From positions 1 through 12,889 of the forward strand of contig DAIQOP010000102.1 of the NCBI GenBank assembly GCA_036787815.1: a stretch of DNA of 12,889 bases, in the 5' to 3' direction. Under the pieces are notes generated by a model. It was not told the DNA's origin and ran no database searches. It saw only the letters and a program-made list of their open reading frames with translations. The position numbers and the translations under genes are program-made. This document shows, piece after piece, positions 1 to 6,673 of the stretch. Source of the DNA: DATBAK01 sp036787815. Its GTDB lineage: Bacteria > Actinomycetota > Acidimicrobiia > IMCC26256 > PALSA-610. Numbering within the stretch: position 1 is the stretch's first letter; every line of letters starts with the position of its first letter.

Positions 1-1
1 G

Positions 2-670
2 GTGGGCGCCAGCGCCGGCTTCGGCCTGCGCGATCTGCTGTCCATGTTCGCCCTCGACGAGGACCCTCGCTACGACGGGCTCGACGCGCGCATCGCCACG
101 CGCGCCGACGTGCACGTCGCCACCGGCGACGAGCGGGGATTCGGCGGCCACGTGCGTGCGCTCGCGCGCGGACGCGTGACCACCGGGCTGGTGAAGCTGA
201 TCGGGGGCGGCGCGCTCGCCTTGGTGTTGGCCTCGGCACCCGGGCCGGAAAGCCGGCTACGGCTGCTCACCGACGCGGCCCTCATCGCGTTCGCCGCGAA
301 CCTCGGGAACCTGCTCGACCGCGCGCCCGGGCGGACGCTCAAGGTCGGGATCGTGGCGTGGATCCCACTCATCGTGCTCGCGGGTGGCGACGCGTTCGGA
401 GTCGCGCTCGCGCCGGTGATGGGGGCCTTCGTCGCGATCGCGCCCGACGACCTCGGCGAGCGATTGATGCTCGGCGATGCGGGCGCCAACATCCTGGGCG
501 CCGTCCTCGGGCTCGGGGTGGTGCTGGAGACCGGTTTCACGGTGCGGATCGTCGTGCTCGCGGTGCTGGTCGCGCTCAACCTCGTGTCGGAACGCGTGTC
601 GTTCGGTCGCGTGATCGAGCGCGTGCGGGTGCTGCGCGACCTCGATCAGCTCGGCCGCCGCCCCGCCTGA
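2..670 (+). CDS. MraY/WecA-like (GT4-like) polyprenyl-phosphate sugar-phosphate transferase family protein, 5' truncated
   Basis: The reading frame is open from the first base, so the start lies outside the window; the GTG at base 2 is probably an internal valine. The visible 222 residues are strongly hydrophobic, with likely membrane segments around residues 63-80, 88-105, 116-145 and 160-195. Two signatures recall the MraY/WecA superfamily, which moves a sugar phosphate from a UDP-sugar to a polyprenyl phosphate at the inner membrane: an N-x-x-N-L-L-D-x-x-P-G-R motif at about 100-111 (the place of the usual NxxNxxDGxDG) and MLGDAGANILG at about 156-166. A G-F-G-G-H...A-L...G...T-T-G stretch at 46-62 also fits relatives. 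The usual family length is over 300 residues, so roughly a third is missing. The stop at 668-670 faces the minus-strand glycosyltransferase gene. Family placement is fairly sure; the exact substrate cannot be given. Confidence 0.7.
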   Translation: MGASAGFGLRDLLSMFALDEDPRYDGLDARIATRADVHVATGDERGFGGHVRALARGRVTTGLVKLIGGGALALVLASAPGPESRLRLLTDAALIAFAANLGNLLDRAPGRTLKVGIVAWIPLIVLAGGDAFGVALAPVMGAFVAIAPDDLGERLMLGDAGANILGAVLGLGVVLETGFTVRIVVLAVLVALNLVSERVSFGRVIERVRVLRDLDQLGRRPA

Positions 671-724
671 CCCCGCTCGCGCCCCAACCGCCCGCCGCCT
701 GCCCGCGTCCGCGCGCGCGTGCGG

Positions 725-2200
725 CTACAGGTGGGGTCGGCAGGCCGGGGTCTGCTTGAGCCAGAAGGTGCGCGTGCCGCGGTAGCGGTGGGTGATCGAG
801 TAGCCGTCGGCCCGCAACGCGGCGGGGAGACCGGGAAGATCGCGCCCGTAGCGCGACGTCCACACGACCACTGCGCACACGCGCGGGTCGGCGGCGGCAC
901 GGCCGACGACCGGGGTCGTGACGAGGTGCTCGAGCACCCGCAGCACCGACCCGTCGACGAGATCGGCCGGGACGCGGCGCCCGGCCCGCCACGCGAGGCC
1001 CGGTTCGTCGGTCACGATCCACGTGCCCCGCGGGAGGGTGCGCAGTTGCGCGACCACCGCGGCCTCCTCCCCCCGGTAGGGCGAGGGCCAGAGGATGTCG
1101 TGCAGGTGGATCCCCCACCACGGCACCAGGAACACGAGCGTGATCGCGAACCATCGCAGGGGCGGCGGCCGCGACGCGACGAGCAACGCGAGCGGCAACG
1201 CGACCGCGGCGATGTGCGGCCGCCACATGTTCTTCTCGAAGACGAGCAGCACCAGCAGGGGTGCCAGCCAGGCCAGCAGGATCCACACGTCGAGGTTGGC
1301 GGCCGAGACGGGGTCGGCGTGGGCGCCCGCAGGTCGGGCGCGGCGGGCCAGCGCGTCCGCGAGCAGGCCGACGACCACGGCGACGAGCAGCGGGAGGTCG
1401 CGGCTCGGCAGGGTGGAGACGAGCTTGTCGAACTGCTGGTGCACGGTCTCCAGCCGCGGTGCCTTGGTGTGGTAGCTCACCGATTGGTCGACGACCCGCG
1501 AGACACCCCACGGAAGTGTGCTCACGGCGAGCACGATCGCCGCCGCTCCGACCGCCGTGGCCAGGTCGCGTGCCCGCCGCGCGACCGGGTGCTGCGAAGC
1601 GGCGAGGAACACGAGCCCGATCGGGATCGCGGCGACCGCGACGAGCACCTTCACCGCGAGCGCCGCGCCCATGGCGACGCCCGTGAGGATCGCGCGACGC
1701 GTCGACGGCTCGTCGCGCCAGGCGAACGCGCCGAGCACCGCGAGCGCGGTGAGCGCGGCCGCCGGCCCGTCGCCGGTGAGCGGCGCGGTGGTCCAGAGGA
1801 TCGAGCCGGTCGACGCGACGAGCGCGGCGGCGAGCAACGCGGACTGGCGCGTGCCGATCCGCCGGCCGGTCGCGTACACCGCGATCGTCACCACCAATCC
1901 CGACACGACCGCGAGCAGTCGAGGCGAGTCAAGGGTGCGCCCACCGAGCAGGTCGAACACGTAGACGAGCGGCAGGTGCAGCGGGCCCTGGGCCGAGAAC
2001 ACCTGGCGGTACGGCAGCGCACCGTCGCGCATCGCGAGTGCGGCCGACGAGTACACACCTTCGTCGACCACGAGCGTGCGCGTCGCGAAGTACGCGGGCA
2101 CGCGCAGGGCGACCGCGCCCACCGTGAGCAGAAGGATGTCGCGGCGAGCGCGATTCGGGCCGGCCGTTCGGGCGGTGCTCGCCGAACGGGTTCGCTCCAT
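725..2200 (-). CDS. GT39/ArnT-like integral membrane glycosyltransferase
   Basis: A 491-residue polytopic membrane protein. Residues about 21-40 form the first membrane helix, followed by an outer loop with V-V-D-E-G-V-Y at 44-50; an acidic pair in the first loop is the usual catalytic and metal site of GT39/GT83 (PMT, ArnT) enzymes that use polyprenyl-phosphate sugars. G-P-L-H-L-P follows at 72-77. About eight to nine further helices lie between 95 and 362, then a soluble C-terminal domain (about 375-491) ending in a plausible outer-face segment. The frame stays open upstream to 2377, but that part is Arg/Ser-rich and lacks family features. ATG at 2200 is chosen because a TAGTTT box lies seven bases before it with no Shine-Dalgarno sequence. 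It is convergent with the MraY-like gene (54-base gap) and divergent from pyrG. Acceptor and sugar are unknown; envelope glycan or protein glycosylation is an inference. Confidence 0.75.
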   Translation of the reverse strand: MERTRSASTARTAGPNRARRDILLLTVGAVALRVPAYFATRTLVVDEGVYSSAALAMRDGALPYRQVFSAQGPLHLPLVYVFDLLGGRTLDSPRLLAVVSGLVVTIAVYATGRRIGTRQSALLAAALVASTGSILWTTAPLTGDGPAAALTALAVLGAFAWRDEPSTRRAILTGVAMGAALAVKVLVAVAAIPIGLVFLAASQHPVARRARDLATAVGAAAIVLAVSTLPWGVSRVVDQSVSYHTKAPRLETVHQQFDKLVSTLPSRDLPLLVAVVVGLLADALARRARPAGAHADPVSAANLDVWILLAWLAPLLVLLVFEKNMWRPHIAAVALPLALLVASRPPPLRWFAITLVFLVPWWGIHLHDILWPSPYRGEEAAVVAQLRTLPRGTWIVTDEPGLAWRAGRRVPADLVDGSVLRVLEHLVTTPVVGRAAADPRVCAVVVWTSRYGRDLPGLPAALRADGYSITHRYRGTRTFWLKQTPACRPHL

Positions 2201-2207
2201 CGGCCGC

Positions 2208-2213
2208 AAACTA
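2208..2213 (-). promoter_or_regulatory. Leaderless -10 box (TAGTTT) of the GT39-like gene
   Basis: Read on the minus strand the sequence is TAGTTT-gcggccg-ATG. TANNNT seven bases before the start codon puts transcription initiation at or next to the ATG, and no Shine-Dalgarno sequence is present. No clear -35 hexamer was found. The same arrangement recurs at five other genes here. Confidence 0.55.
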
Positions 2214-2256
2214 ACAGCGCGGCGCCAGGATGAACGATCAGGTGAGCTCCCCGTGG

Positions 2257-2262
2257 TACCTT
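2257..2262 (+). promoter_or_regulatory. Possible -10 box (TACCTT) for pyrG
   Basis: TACCTT matches TANNNT and is the best -10 candidate seen in the divergent gap. It would start transcription near 2269 and leave a leader of roughly 130 bases containing a hairpin and a strong ribosome binding site. No convincing -35 hexamer is visible, so this is a weak call. Confidence 0.3.
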
Positions 2263-2289
2263 CGCTCGTGCCCCGTGAAGCGCCGATGT

Positions 2290-2309
2290 GGACCCCGTTC
2301 CGGTGGTCC
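2290..2309 (+). other. Strong hairpin in the pyrG 5' leader
   Basis: GGACC (2290-2294) pairs with GGTCC (2305-2309), and CCG (2295-2297) pairs with CGG (2301-2303), closing a TTC loop (2298-2300). One T at 2304 is bulged, so eight base pairs form in total. No T-run follows, so it is not an ordinary intrinsic terminator. It sits about 75 bases upstream of the pyrG ribosome binding site. A regulatory role is possible but unproven. Confidence 0.4.
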
Positions 2310-2382
2310 CAGCGTCGGCCGGGCGCCTCTGAAGTGCGCGGAGATCGGTGCTGTCGTGAGCGGTTCTGTATGAGCATGCAAT

Positions 2383-2390
2383 GAGGAGGT
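2383..2390 (+). promoter_or_regulatory. Strong Shine-Dalgarno sequence of pyrG (GAGGAGGT)
   Basis: GAGGAGGT is close to a perfect anti-16S match and ends seven bases before the GTG at 2398, which fixes the pyrG start. It contrasts with neighbouring genes that lack any Shine-Dalgarno sequence. Confidence 0.8.
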
Positions 2391-2397
2391 CGAGCGC

Positions 2398-4056
2398 GTG
2401 GCCAAGCACGTCTTCGTGACCGGTGGGGTCGCTTCGAGCCTCGGCAAGGGGCTCACTGCGTCCTCGCTGGGCCGGCTCCTCAAGACCCGGGGCCTGCGGG
2501 TCACGATGCAGAAGCTCGATCCCTACATCAACGTCGATCCCGGCACGATGAACCCCTTCCAGCACGGTGAGGTGTTCGTCACCGACGACGGCGGCGAGAC
2601 CGATCTCGACCTCGGCCACTACGAGCGCTTCGTCGACGTGCCGCTCACCCGCAAGTCCAACGCGACGACCGGATCCATCTACCAGTCGGTGCTGGCCAAG
2701 GAGCGACGCGGCGCCTACCTCGGCGAGACCGTGCAGGTGATCCCGCACATCACCAACGAGATCAAGGAACGGATCGTCAGCCTCGCCACCGAAGACGTCG
2801 ACGTCGTGATCACCGAGGTCGGCGGCACCGTCGGCGACATCGAGATCCTTCCCTTCCTCGAGGCGATCCGCCAGTTCCGCAAGGACGTCGGCCGCGACAA
2901 CGTCTTCTACGTGCACGTCACGCTCGTGCCGTTCATCGGCCCCGCGGGCGAGCAGAAGACCAAGCCGACGCAGCACTCGGTCACCGAGTTGCGCAGCCGC
3001 GGCATCCAGCCCGACGCGATCGTCTGCCGGAGCGACCGGCCGATCCACCGTCGCCTCAAGGAGAAGATCTCCCAGCTCTGCGACGTGCCCGAAGAGGGCA
3101 TCGTCTCCGCGGTCGACGCGGGCAACCTCTACGAGATCCCGTTGGTGCTGCACGACGAGGGCCTCGACGACTACGTGTGCCGGGTGCTCCACCTCGACCG
3201 GGGCGAGCCCGACCTCACCGCGTGGAAGTCGCTGGTGCGCCGCGTCGAGGCGGCCGACGTCGACGTGACCATCGGTCTCGTCGGCAAGTACGTGAACCTG
3301 CCCGACGCGTACCTCTCGGTCGTCGAGGCGCTCAAGCACGGCGGCTACGGCTGCGGCGCGCGGGTGCTCATCGACTGGATCGCGGCCGACGAGGCCGAGG
3401 GGCTCCTCACCGAGGGTCGACTCCACGATCTCGACGGGATCGTCGTGCCCGGCGGCTTCGGATTCCGCGGCATCGAGGGCAAGATCGCGGCTGCCGGCTA
3501 CGCACGTGAGCACCACGTGCCGTACCTCGGGCTCTGCCTCGGGCTCCAGTGCGCGGTCATCGAGTTCTCCCGCGACATGTGCGGTCTCGTGGGCGCGAAC
3601 TCGAGCGAGTTCGATCCGAGCACGCCGCATCCGGTCATCGATCTCATGGACGAGCAGCGCGACGTCGTCGACATGGGCGGCACGATGCGACTCGGTGCGT
3701 GGCCGGCCCGGCTCCTGCCGGGCACCAAGGCTCGCGCCGCGTACGGCGACGAAGAGATCGTCTACGAGCGCCACCGCCACCGCTACGAGGTGAACAACCG
3801 GTACCGCGCGCAGCTCGAGGAGGCGGGATTGATCTGCTCGGGCACGTCGCCCGACGGGAGACTCGTCGAGTTCGTCGAGCTCGCGTCCGACCAGCATCCG
3901 TTCTTCGTCGCCACCCAGGCCCACCCGGAGTTCAAGAGCCGCCCCGACCGTCCGCACCCGTTGTTCGCGGCGTTCGTGGAGGCGAGCAAGTTCCGGGCGG
4001 AGGGTCGTGCGCCGAGGTTCCCGTTCTCGGAACGCCCCGTCGCCAACGTCTCCTGA
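2398..4056 (+). CDS. pyrG: CTP synthase (glutamine hydrolysing)
   Basis: CTP synthase amidates UTP to CTP using ATP and glutamine, the last step of pyrimidine nucleotide synthesis. The 552-residue product has the usual length. The N-terminal synthetase domain opens with KHVFVTGGVASSLGKG (P-loop-like ATP site) and DPYINVDPGTMNPFQHGEV, followed by DGGETDLDLGHYERF. The C-terminal class I glutamine amidotransferase domain carries the nucleophile Cys380 in GLCLGLQCAV and the His509/Glu511 pair in AHPEF. The GTG start is fixed by GAGGAGGT seven bases upstream and by the KHVFVTGG start typical of the family. A NUDIX gene follows ten bases after the stop, as in mycobacteria. The upstream leader holds a hairpin that could take part in control. 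Identification is certain. Confidence 0.98.
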   Translation: MAKHVFVTGGVASSLGKGLTASSLGRLLKTRGLRVTMQKLDPYINVDPGTMNPFQHGEVFVTDDGGETDLDLGHYERFVDVPLTRKSNATTGSIYQSVLAKERRGAYLGETVQVIPHITNEIKERIVSLATEDVDVVITEVGGTVGDIEILPFLEAIRQFRKDVGRDNVFYVHVTLVPFIGPAGEQKTKPTQHSVTELRSRGIQPDAIVCRSDRPIHRRLKEKISQLCDVPEEGIVSAVDAGNLYEIPLVLHDEGLDDYVCRVLHLDRGEPDLTAWKSLVRRVEAADVDVTIGLVGKYVNLPDAYLSVVEALKHGGYGCGARVLIDWIAADEAEGLLTEGRLHDLDGIVVPGGFGFRGIEGKIAAAGYAREHHVPYLGLCLGLQCAVIEFSRDMCGLVGANSSEFDPSTPHPVIDLMDEQRDVVDMGGTMRLGAWPARLLPGTKARAAYGDEEIVYERHRHRYEVNNRYRAQLEEAGLICSGTSPDGRLVEFVELASDQHPFFVATQAHPEFKSRPDRPHPLFAAFVEASKFRAEGRAPRFPFSERPVANVS

Positions 4057-4066
4057 CCGGCCGGCG

Positions 4067-4636
4067 ATGAGCGGGTTCCGCGTCGCGCGCTCGGAACGGG
4101 TCGCCGAGGCGGGGTTCCTCGCCATCGACGAGCTCACGGTCGAGGCCCCCGGTGGCGAGGTCGCGACGCGGGTGGTCGTCCGGCATCCGGGCGCCGTCGT
4201 GGTCGTGCCGATCGTGGCGGACGGCACCGGCGCGCTGCTGGTGCATCAGTACCGCGCCGCGACGGAGCGCGAGATGCTCGAGGTGCCGGCCGGCAAGCGC
4301 GACGTCGACGGCGAGGAACCGGCCACCACCGCGGCGCGCGAGCTCGAAGAGGAGATCGGTTTCGCGCCCGGGCGCCTGGTGAAGCTCGCCGAGTTCTTCA
4401 ACACACCGGGCTTCTGCGACGAGTACACGCATCTCTACGCCGCGCTCGACCTCGTCGACGCGGGTGGGCCGCGTTCCACGAGCCCCGAGGAGCGGCACAT
4501 GGTCGTCGAAGAGATCGCCTTCGCCGACATCGAGACGCTCATCGCACAACGCCGCCTCGTGGACGCGAAATCGATCATCGGGCTCCTGCTCGCGCGTCTG
4601 TACGTCGCCGGACACCATCCCGGTCTCGACGCGTAA
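4067..4636 (+). CDS. NUDIX hydrolase, ADP-ribose pyrophosphatase-like
   Basis: A 189-residue NUDIX protein; this family hydrolyses nucleoside diphosphates linked to another moiety. The NUDIX box runs from about Gly76 to Gly98: E-V-P-A-G, then E83, seven residues, and R91-E-L-E-E-E-I-G98. There are six residues, not five, between the glycine and first glutamate of the classic GX5EX7REUXEEXGU pattern. The EVPAG lead-in and the P-G-F-C-D-E segment at about 113-118 are typical of ADP-ribose pyrophosphatases, and the same position beside pyrG is held in M. tuberculosis by Rv1700, an ADP-ribose pyrophosphatase. ATG at 4067 is chosen because extending upstream would run into pyrG. It probably shares the pyrG transcript (ten-base gap). 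Substrate is inferred from family and synteny. Confidence 0.88.
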   Translation: MSGFRVARSERVAEAGFLAIDELTVEAPGGEVATRVVVRHPGAVVVVPIVADGTGALLVHQYRAATEREMLEVPAGKRDVDGEEPATTAARELEEEIGFAPGRLVKLAEFFNTPGFCDEYTHLYAALDLVDAGGPRSTSPEERHMVVEEIAFADIETLIAQRRLVDAKSIIGLLLARLYVAGHHPGLDA

Positions 4637-4639
4637 CCT
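4634..4639 (+). promoter_or_regulatory. Leaderless -10 box (TAACCT) of xerD, overlapping the NUDIX stop codon
   Basis: TAACCT lies six bases before ATG 4646 (TAACCT-cgcgcc-ATG). Its first three bases are the TAA stop of the NUDIX gene. No Shine-Dalgarno sequence precedes xerD, which supports leaderless initiation; no good -35 was found. Confidence 0.45.
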
Positions 4640-4645
4640 CGCGCC

Positions 4646-5602
4646 ATGGGTCCCGATCGGCTTCGCGTGTTGCTGGCCGAGCACGAGATGTGGCTCACCG
4701 TGGAGCGGGGCCTGGCCGCGAACTCTCTGGCGGCGTACCGGCGCGACCTCCGGCGCTACGAGCGGTTCCTACGTGCGGCCGGGATCGACGATCCCGCCGC
4801 GGTAGGGGAGGCGACGGTGTCGGCGTACGTCGAGTACCTCGGTCACCTGCCGATCGGGGACGGAGACGAACGCCTCGCGCCCGCATCGGTTGCCCGCGGG
4901 CTCGTCGCGGTGCGTTCGTTCCACCGCTTCTGCGCGGCCGAAGGACTGCTCGAGACCGATCCGAGCGAGCAGGTCGGCGCGCCGCGGGTGCCGCAGGGGA
5001 TCCCGAAGGCGCTCGACGAGCCCGAGATCGACGCGATCCTGCACTCCGTGGTCGGCAACGACCCGCGGGCACAACGCGATCGCGCCATCCTCGAAGTGCT
5101 CTACGCGACGGGGGTGCGCATCAGTGAGCTGGTGGGGCTCGACCTCGCCGACATCGACCTCGACGACGGCATCGCCCGGGTGCTGGGCAAGGGCGACAAG
5201 GAACGCGTCGTGCCGATGGGACGCGCCGCGCGAGCGGAGCTGCGCACGTACTGCGCCGACGGCCGGCTCGCCCTGCGCTCGCCGCGCGCGGCCCGACGCG
5301 ACGCCGATGCGGTGTTCCTCAACGCCCGGGGCGGGCGCCTGACGCGGCAGGGTTGCTGGCAGCTCGTGCGCCGGGCCGGCGAGCGGGTCGGGCTCGGCGA
5401 ACGCCTCTCGCCGCACGTGCTGCGGCACTCCTGCGCGACCCACATGCTCGACCACGGCGCCGACATCCGCGTGGTGCAGGAGCTGCTCGGCCACGCCTCG
5501 GTCTCGACGACGCAGGTGTACACGAAGGTGTCTCCGGAGCGGCTGCGCGCCGTCTACGAGTCCGCGCACCCACGGGCCCGGGCGGACCGCCGAGCGTCGT
5601 GA
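4646..5602 (+). CDS. xerD: Site-specific tyrosine recombinase XerD
   Basis: XerD, with XerC, resolves chromosome dimers at the dif site. The 318-residue protein has an N-terminal SAM-like core-binding domain (about 8-105) and a C-terminal catalytic domain. All catalytic residues are visible: Arg158 (TGVRISEL), Lys182 (LGKGDKE), His257 and Arg260 (SPHVLRHS), His283 (LLGHASVSTT) and the nucleophile Tyr292 (QVYTKVS). It is about 20 residues longer than E. coli XerD, partly from a loop near 70-80 (GDGDERL) and a basic tail. Its place after pyrG-NUDIX and near scpAB matches actinobacterial chromosomes, so it is a housekeeping recombinase and not a phage or island integrase. No Shine-Dalgarno sequence precedes ATG 4646; a TAACCT box does. 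Confidence 0.95.
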   Translation: MGPDRLRVLLAEHEMWLTVERGLAANSLAAYRRDLRRYERFLRAAGIDDPAAVGEATVSAYVEYLGHLPIGDGDERLAPASVARGLVAVRSFHRFCAAEGLLETDPSEQVGAPRVPQGIPKALDEPEIDAILHSVVGNDPRAQRDRAILEVLYATGVRISELVGLDLADIDLDDGIARVLGKGDKERVVPMGRAARAELRTYCADGRLALRSPRAARRDADAVFLNARGGRLTRQGCWQLVRRAGERVGLGERLSPHVLRHSCATHMLDHGADIRVVQELLGHASVSTTQVYTKVSPERLRAVYESAHPRARADRRAS

Positions 5603-5619
5603 TCGCGCGGGTCGGCGAG

Positions 5620-5625
5620 TACACT
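5620..5625 (+). promoter_or_regulatory. Leaderless -10 box (TACACT) of the DksA/TraR-like gene
   Basis: TACACT stands six bases before ATG 5632 (TACACT-ccgggc-ATG), the spacing expected if transcription starts on the A of the start codon. No Shine-Dalgarno sequence is present. This box decides for ATG 5632 over the in-frame GTG at 5599. Confidence 0.55.
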
Positions 5626-5631
5626 CCGGGC

Positions 5632-5967
5632 ATGGTGGAGGCGACCGCGGCGACCTATCGTGAGACGTTGAACGCGGAGCGAGAGCGGGTGCGCGAGCAG
5701 CTCCGGCAGCTCGGTCACGACGGCGATCGTGCGGGCTTCGACGAGAACTTCGCCGACTCCGGCCAGGTCACCGCGGAGCGCGGCGAGGTCGAAGCACTCG
5801 TCGGAAGCCTCCTCGAGGCCCTCGACGACGTCGACCACGCGCTGGCCAAGCTCGACACCGAGGCGTGGGGCGTCTGCGAGTCGTGCGGTGGCACGATCGC
5901 GCAACCGCGGCTCGAAGCGATGCCGACCGCGCGCATGTGCATCGCCTGCGCGTCGAAGCGACGCTGA
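5632..5967 (+). CDS. DksA/TraR-family C4 zinc-finger protein
   Basis: A small 111-residue protein. The first 75 residues are charged and helical, consistent with the coiled-coil part of DksA/TraR proteins (ETLNAERERVREQLRQLG at the start). The C-terminus has a four-cysteine zinc finger: Cys82-x-x-Cys85 (CESCGGTI) and Cys103-x-x-Cys106 (CIACASK), with the P-R-L-E-A-M-P-T-A-R-M linker usual in this family. DksA proteins act in the RNA polymerase secondary channel; whether this short actinobacterial form does so is not shown by the sequence. An alternative GTG start at 5599 overlaps the xerD stop in a GTGA and would add eleven residues, but the TACACT box six bases before ATG 5632 favours the shorter form. 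Confidence 0.85.
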   Translation: MVEATAATYRETLNAERERVREQLRQLGHDGDRAGFDENFADSGQVTAERGEVEALVGSLLEALDDVDHALAKLDTEAWGVCESCGGTIAQPRLEAMPTARMCIACASKRR

Positions 5968-6003
5968 GCCGGCGTTCACACTCGACGCGGCGCACGGTCG
6001 GTC

Positions 6004-6009
6004 GGGGAG
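6004..6009 (+). promoter_or_regulatory. Shine-Dalgarno sequence (GGGGAG) supporting a TTG start of the HD gene
   Basis: GGGGAG ends seven bases before TTG 6017. In the same frame no ATG is present between the DksA-like stop and the HD domain, and the first downstream alternatives are GTGs at 6128 and 6140 without a good binding site. This site is the main reason to start at TTG. Confidence 0.5.
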
Positions 6010-6016
6010 CGGACGG

Positions 6017-6646
6017 TTGAGTGGTGGCCGTTCGAGTGGCGGTCGGTCCAGTGGCGGTCGGTCCAGTGGCGGTCGGTCCAGGCTCGCGCGGCCCACGCAT
6101 CTCGTCGGCCGTTTCTTCACGTCGCTCGTGCCGCTCCCGGTGCGTGCCGACGACCGCGCGTGGGTCGAGGGCGTGCTCACACCGCCGGAGCTCGCGCTCT
6201 GGTCGCGTCAGTCGCGCGCCGATCGCCGTGAGTCCGTCAGGGTCGCGCGGCGCACCGAAGCCGCGCTCGCCGGCACCGCCTACGCCGGCGACCCCCGGTG
6301 GCTCGCCGCCGCGCTGCTGCACGACATCGGCAAGCTCGATGCCCGGTTCGGTCCGGTGCGGCGGTCGGTCGCGACGATCGCGGCCGCGGTGCTCGGACCG
6401 CGGGTCGTCGAAGGCTGGGTCGACAAGTCGGGGTTCGTGCGTCGCTGCGCGCTCTACGTCTTCCACGACCAGCTCGGCTCGGATCGGTTGCGGATGGCGG
6501 GTTGCCGCACCGAGGCCGCGTTGTGGGCCGACGCGCACCATCGGCCCGCCCTGTGGGCCGATACCGGTCTGCCGGCCGCCGTCGTGATCGCGCTGGCCGA
6601 GGCCGACGGTGAGCCCACCGACGGGTTCGTCGCCCCGGCCGACTGA
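6017..6646 (+). CDS. HD-domain protein with SGGRS-repeat N-terminus
   Basis: From TTG 6017 the product is 209 residues. Residues 2-21 are four copies of S-G-G-R-S, a basic flexible tail. The rest looks like an HD-superfamily metal-dependent phosphohydrolase: LLHDIGKLDA with the His102-Asp103 pair, F-H-D at 149-151, D-A-H-H-R-P at 172-177 and a late Asp197 in ALAEADGE. The upstream His that normally completes the metal site is not obvious; the expected place (about 72-82) reads E-S-V-R-V-A-R-R-T-E. Substrate is unknown. The gene begins 49 bases after the DksA-like gene and could share its transcript. If the true start is GTG 6128 or 6140, the repeat tract is untranslated or intergenic and the protein has about 170 residues. 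Confidence 0.7.
   Translation: MSGGRSSGGRSSGGRSSGGRSRLARPTHLVGRFFTSLVPLPVRADDRAWVEGVLTPPELALWSRQSRADRRESVRVARRTEAALAGTAYAGDPRWLAAALLHDIGKLDARFGPVRRSVATIAAAVLGPRVVEGWVDKSGFVRRCALYVFHDQLGSDRLRMAGCRTEAALWADAHHRPALWADTGLPAAVVIALAEADGEPTDGFVAPAD
6020..6079 (+). repeat. Four-copy 15-bp tandem repeat encoding SGGRS
   Basis: Units at 6020-6034, 6035-6049, 6050-6064 and 6065-6079. The last three are identical (AGTGGCGGTCGGTCC); the first differs at three bases. Each unit is five codons, so gain or loss of units changes length without shifting the frame. Confidence 0.9.
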
Positions 6647-6673
6647 CCTTCCCCGCCCGCCGCGGCAGGCGGA

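Noticed and set aside
671..724. Possible bidirectional terminator between convergent genes
   Set aside because: C-rich run without a convincing stem or T-run. The 12-base gap at 7241-7252 likewise holds no terminator.
719..2233. Long plus-strand open frame opposite the GT39-like gene
   Set aside because: Arg/Asp/Gln/His-rich composition typical of an antisense frame in GC-rich DNA, no recognisable domain; the minus-strand membrane protein explains the region.
2201..2377. N-terminal extension of the GT39-like protein
   Set aside because: Polar, Arg/Ser-rich and running into the pyrG leader; ATG 2200 with its TAGTTT box is better.
1888..4227. Very long minus-strand open frame opposite pyrG
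   Set aside because: pyrG is unmistakable on the plus strand; the opposite frame is an Asp/Val/Glu-rich shadow of GC-biased codons.
4646..5602. Tyrosine recombinase as a sign of an integrated element
   Set aside because: Sequence and conserved neighbourhood show the chromosomal XerD; no attachment repeats or phage genes are nearby.
5599..5631. GTG 5599 start for the DksA-like gene, overlapping the xerD stop (GTGA)
   Set aside because: Possible by coupling, but the TACACT box would then lie inside the coding region and the added residues show no family similarity.
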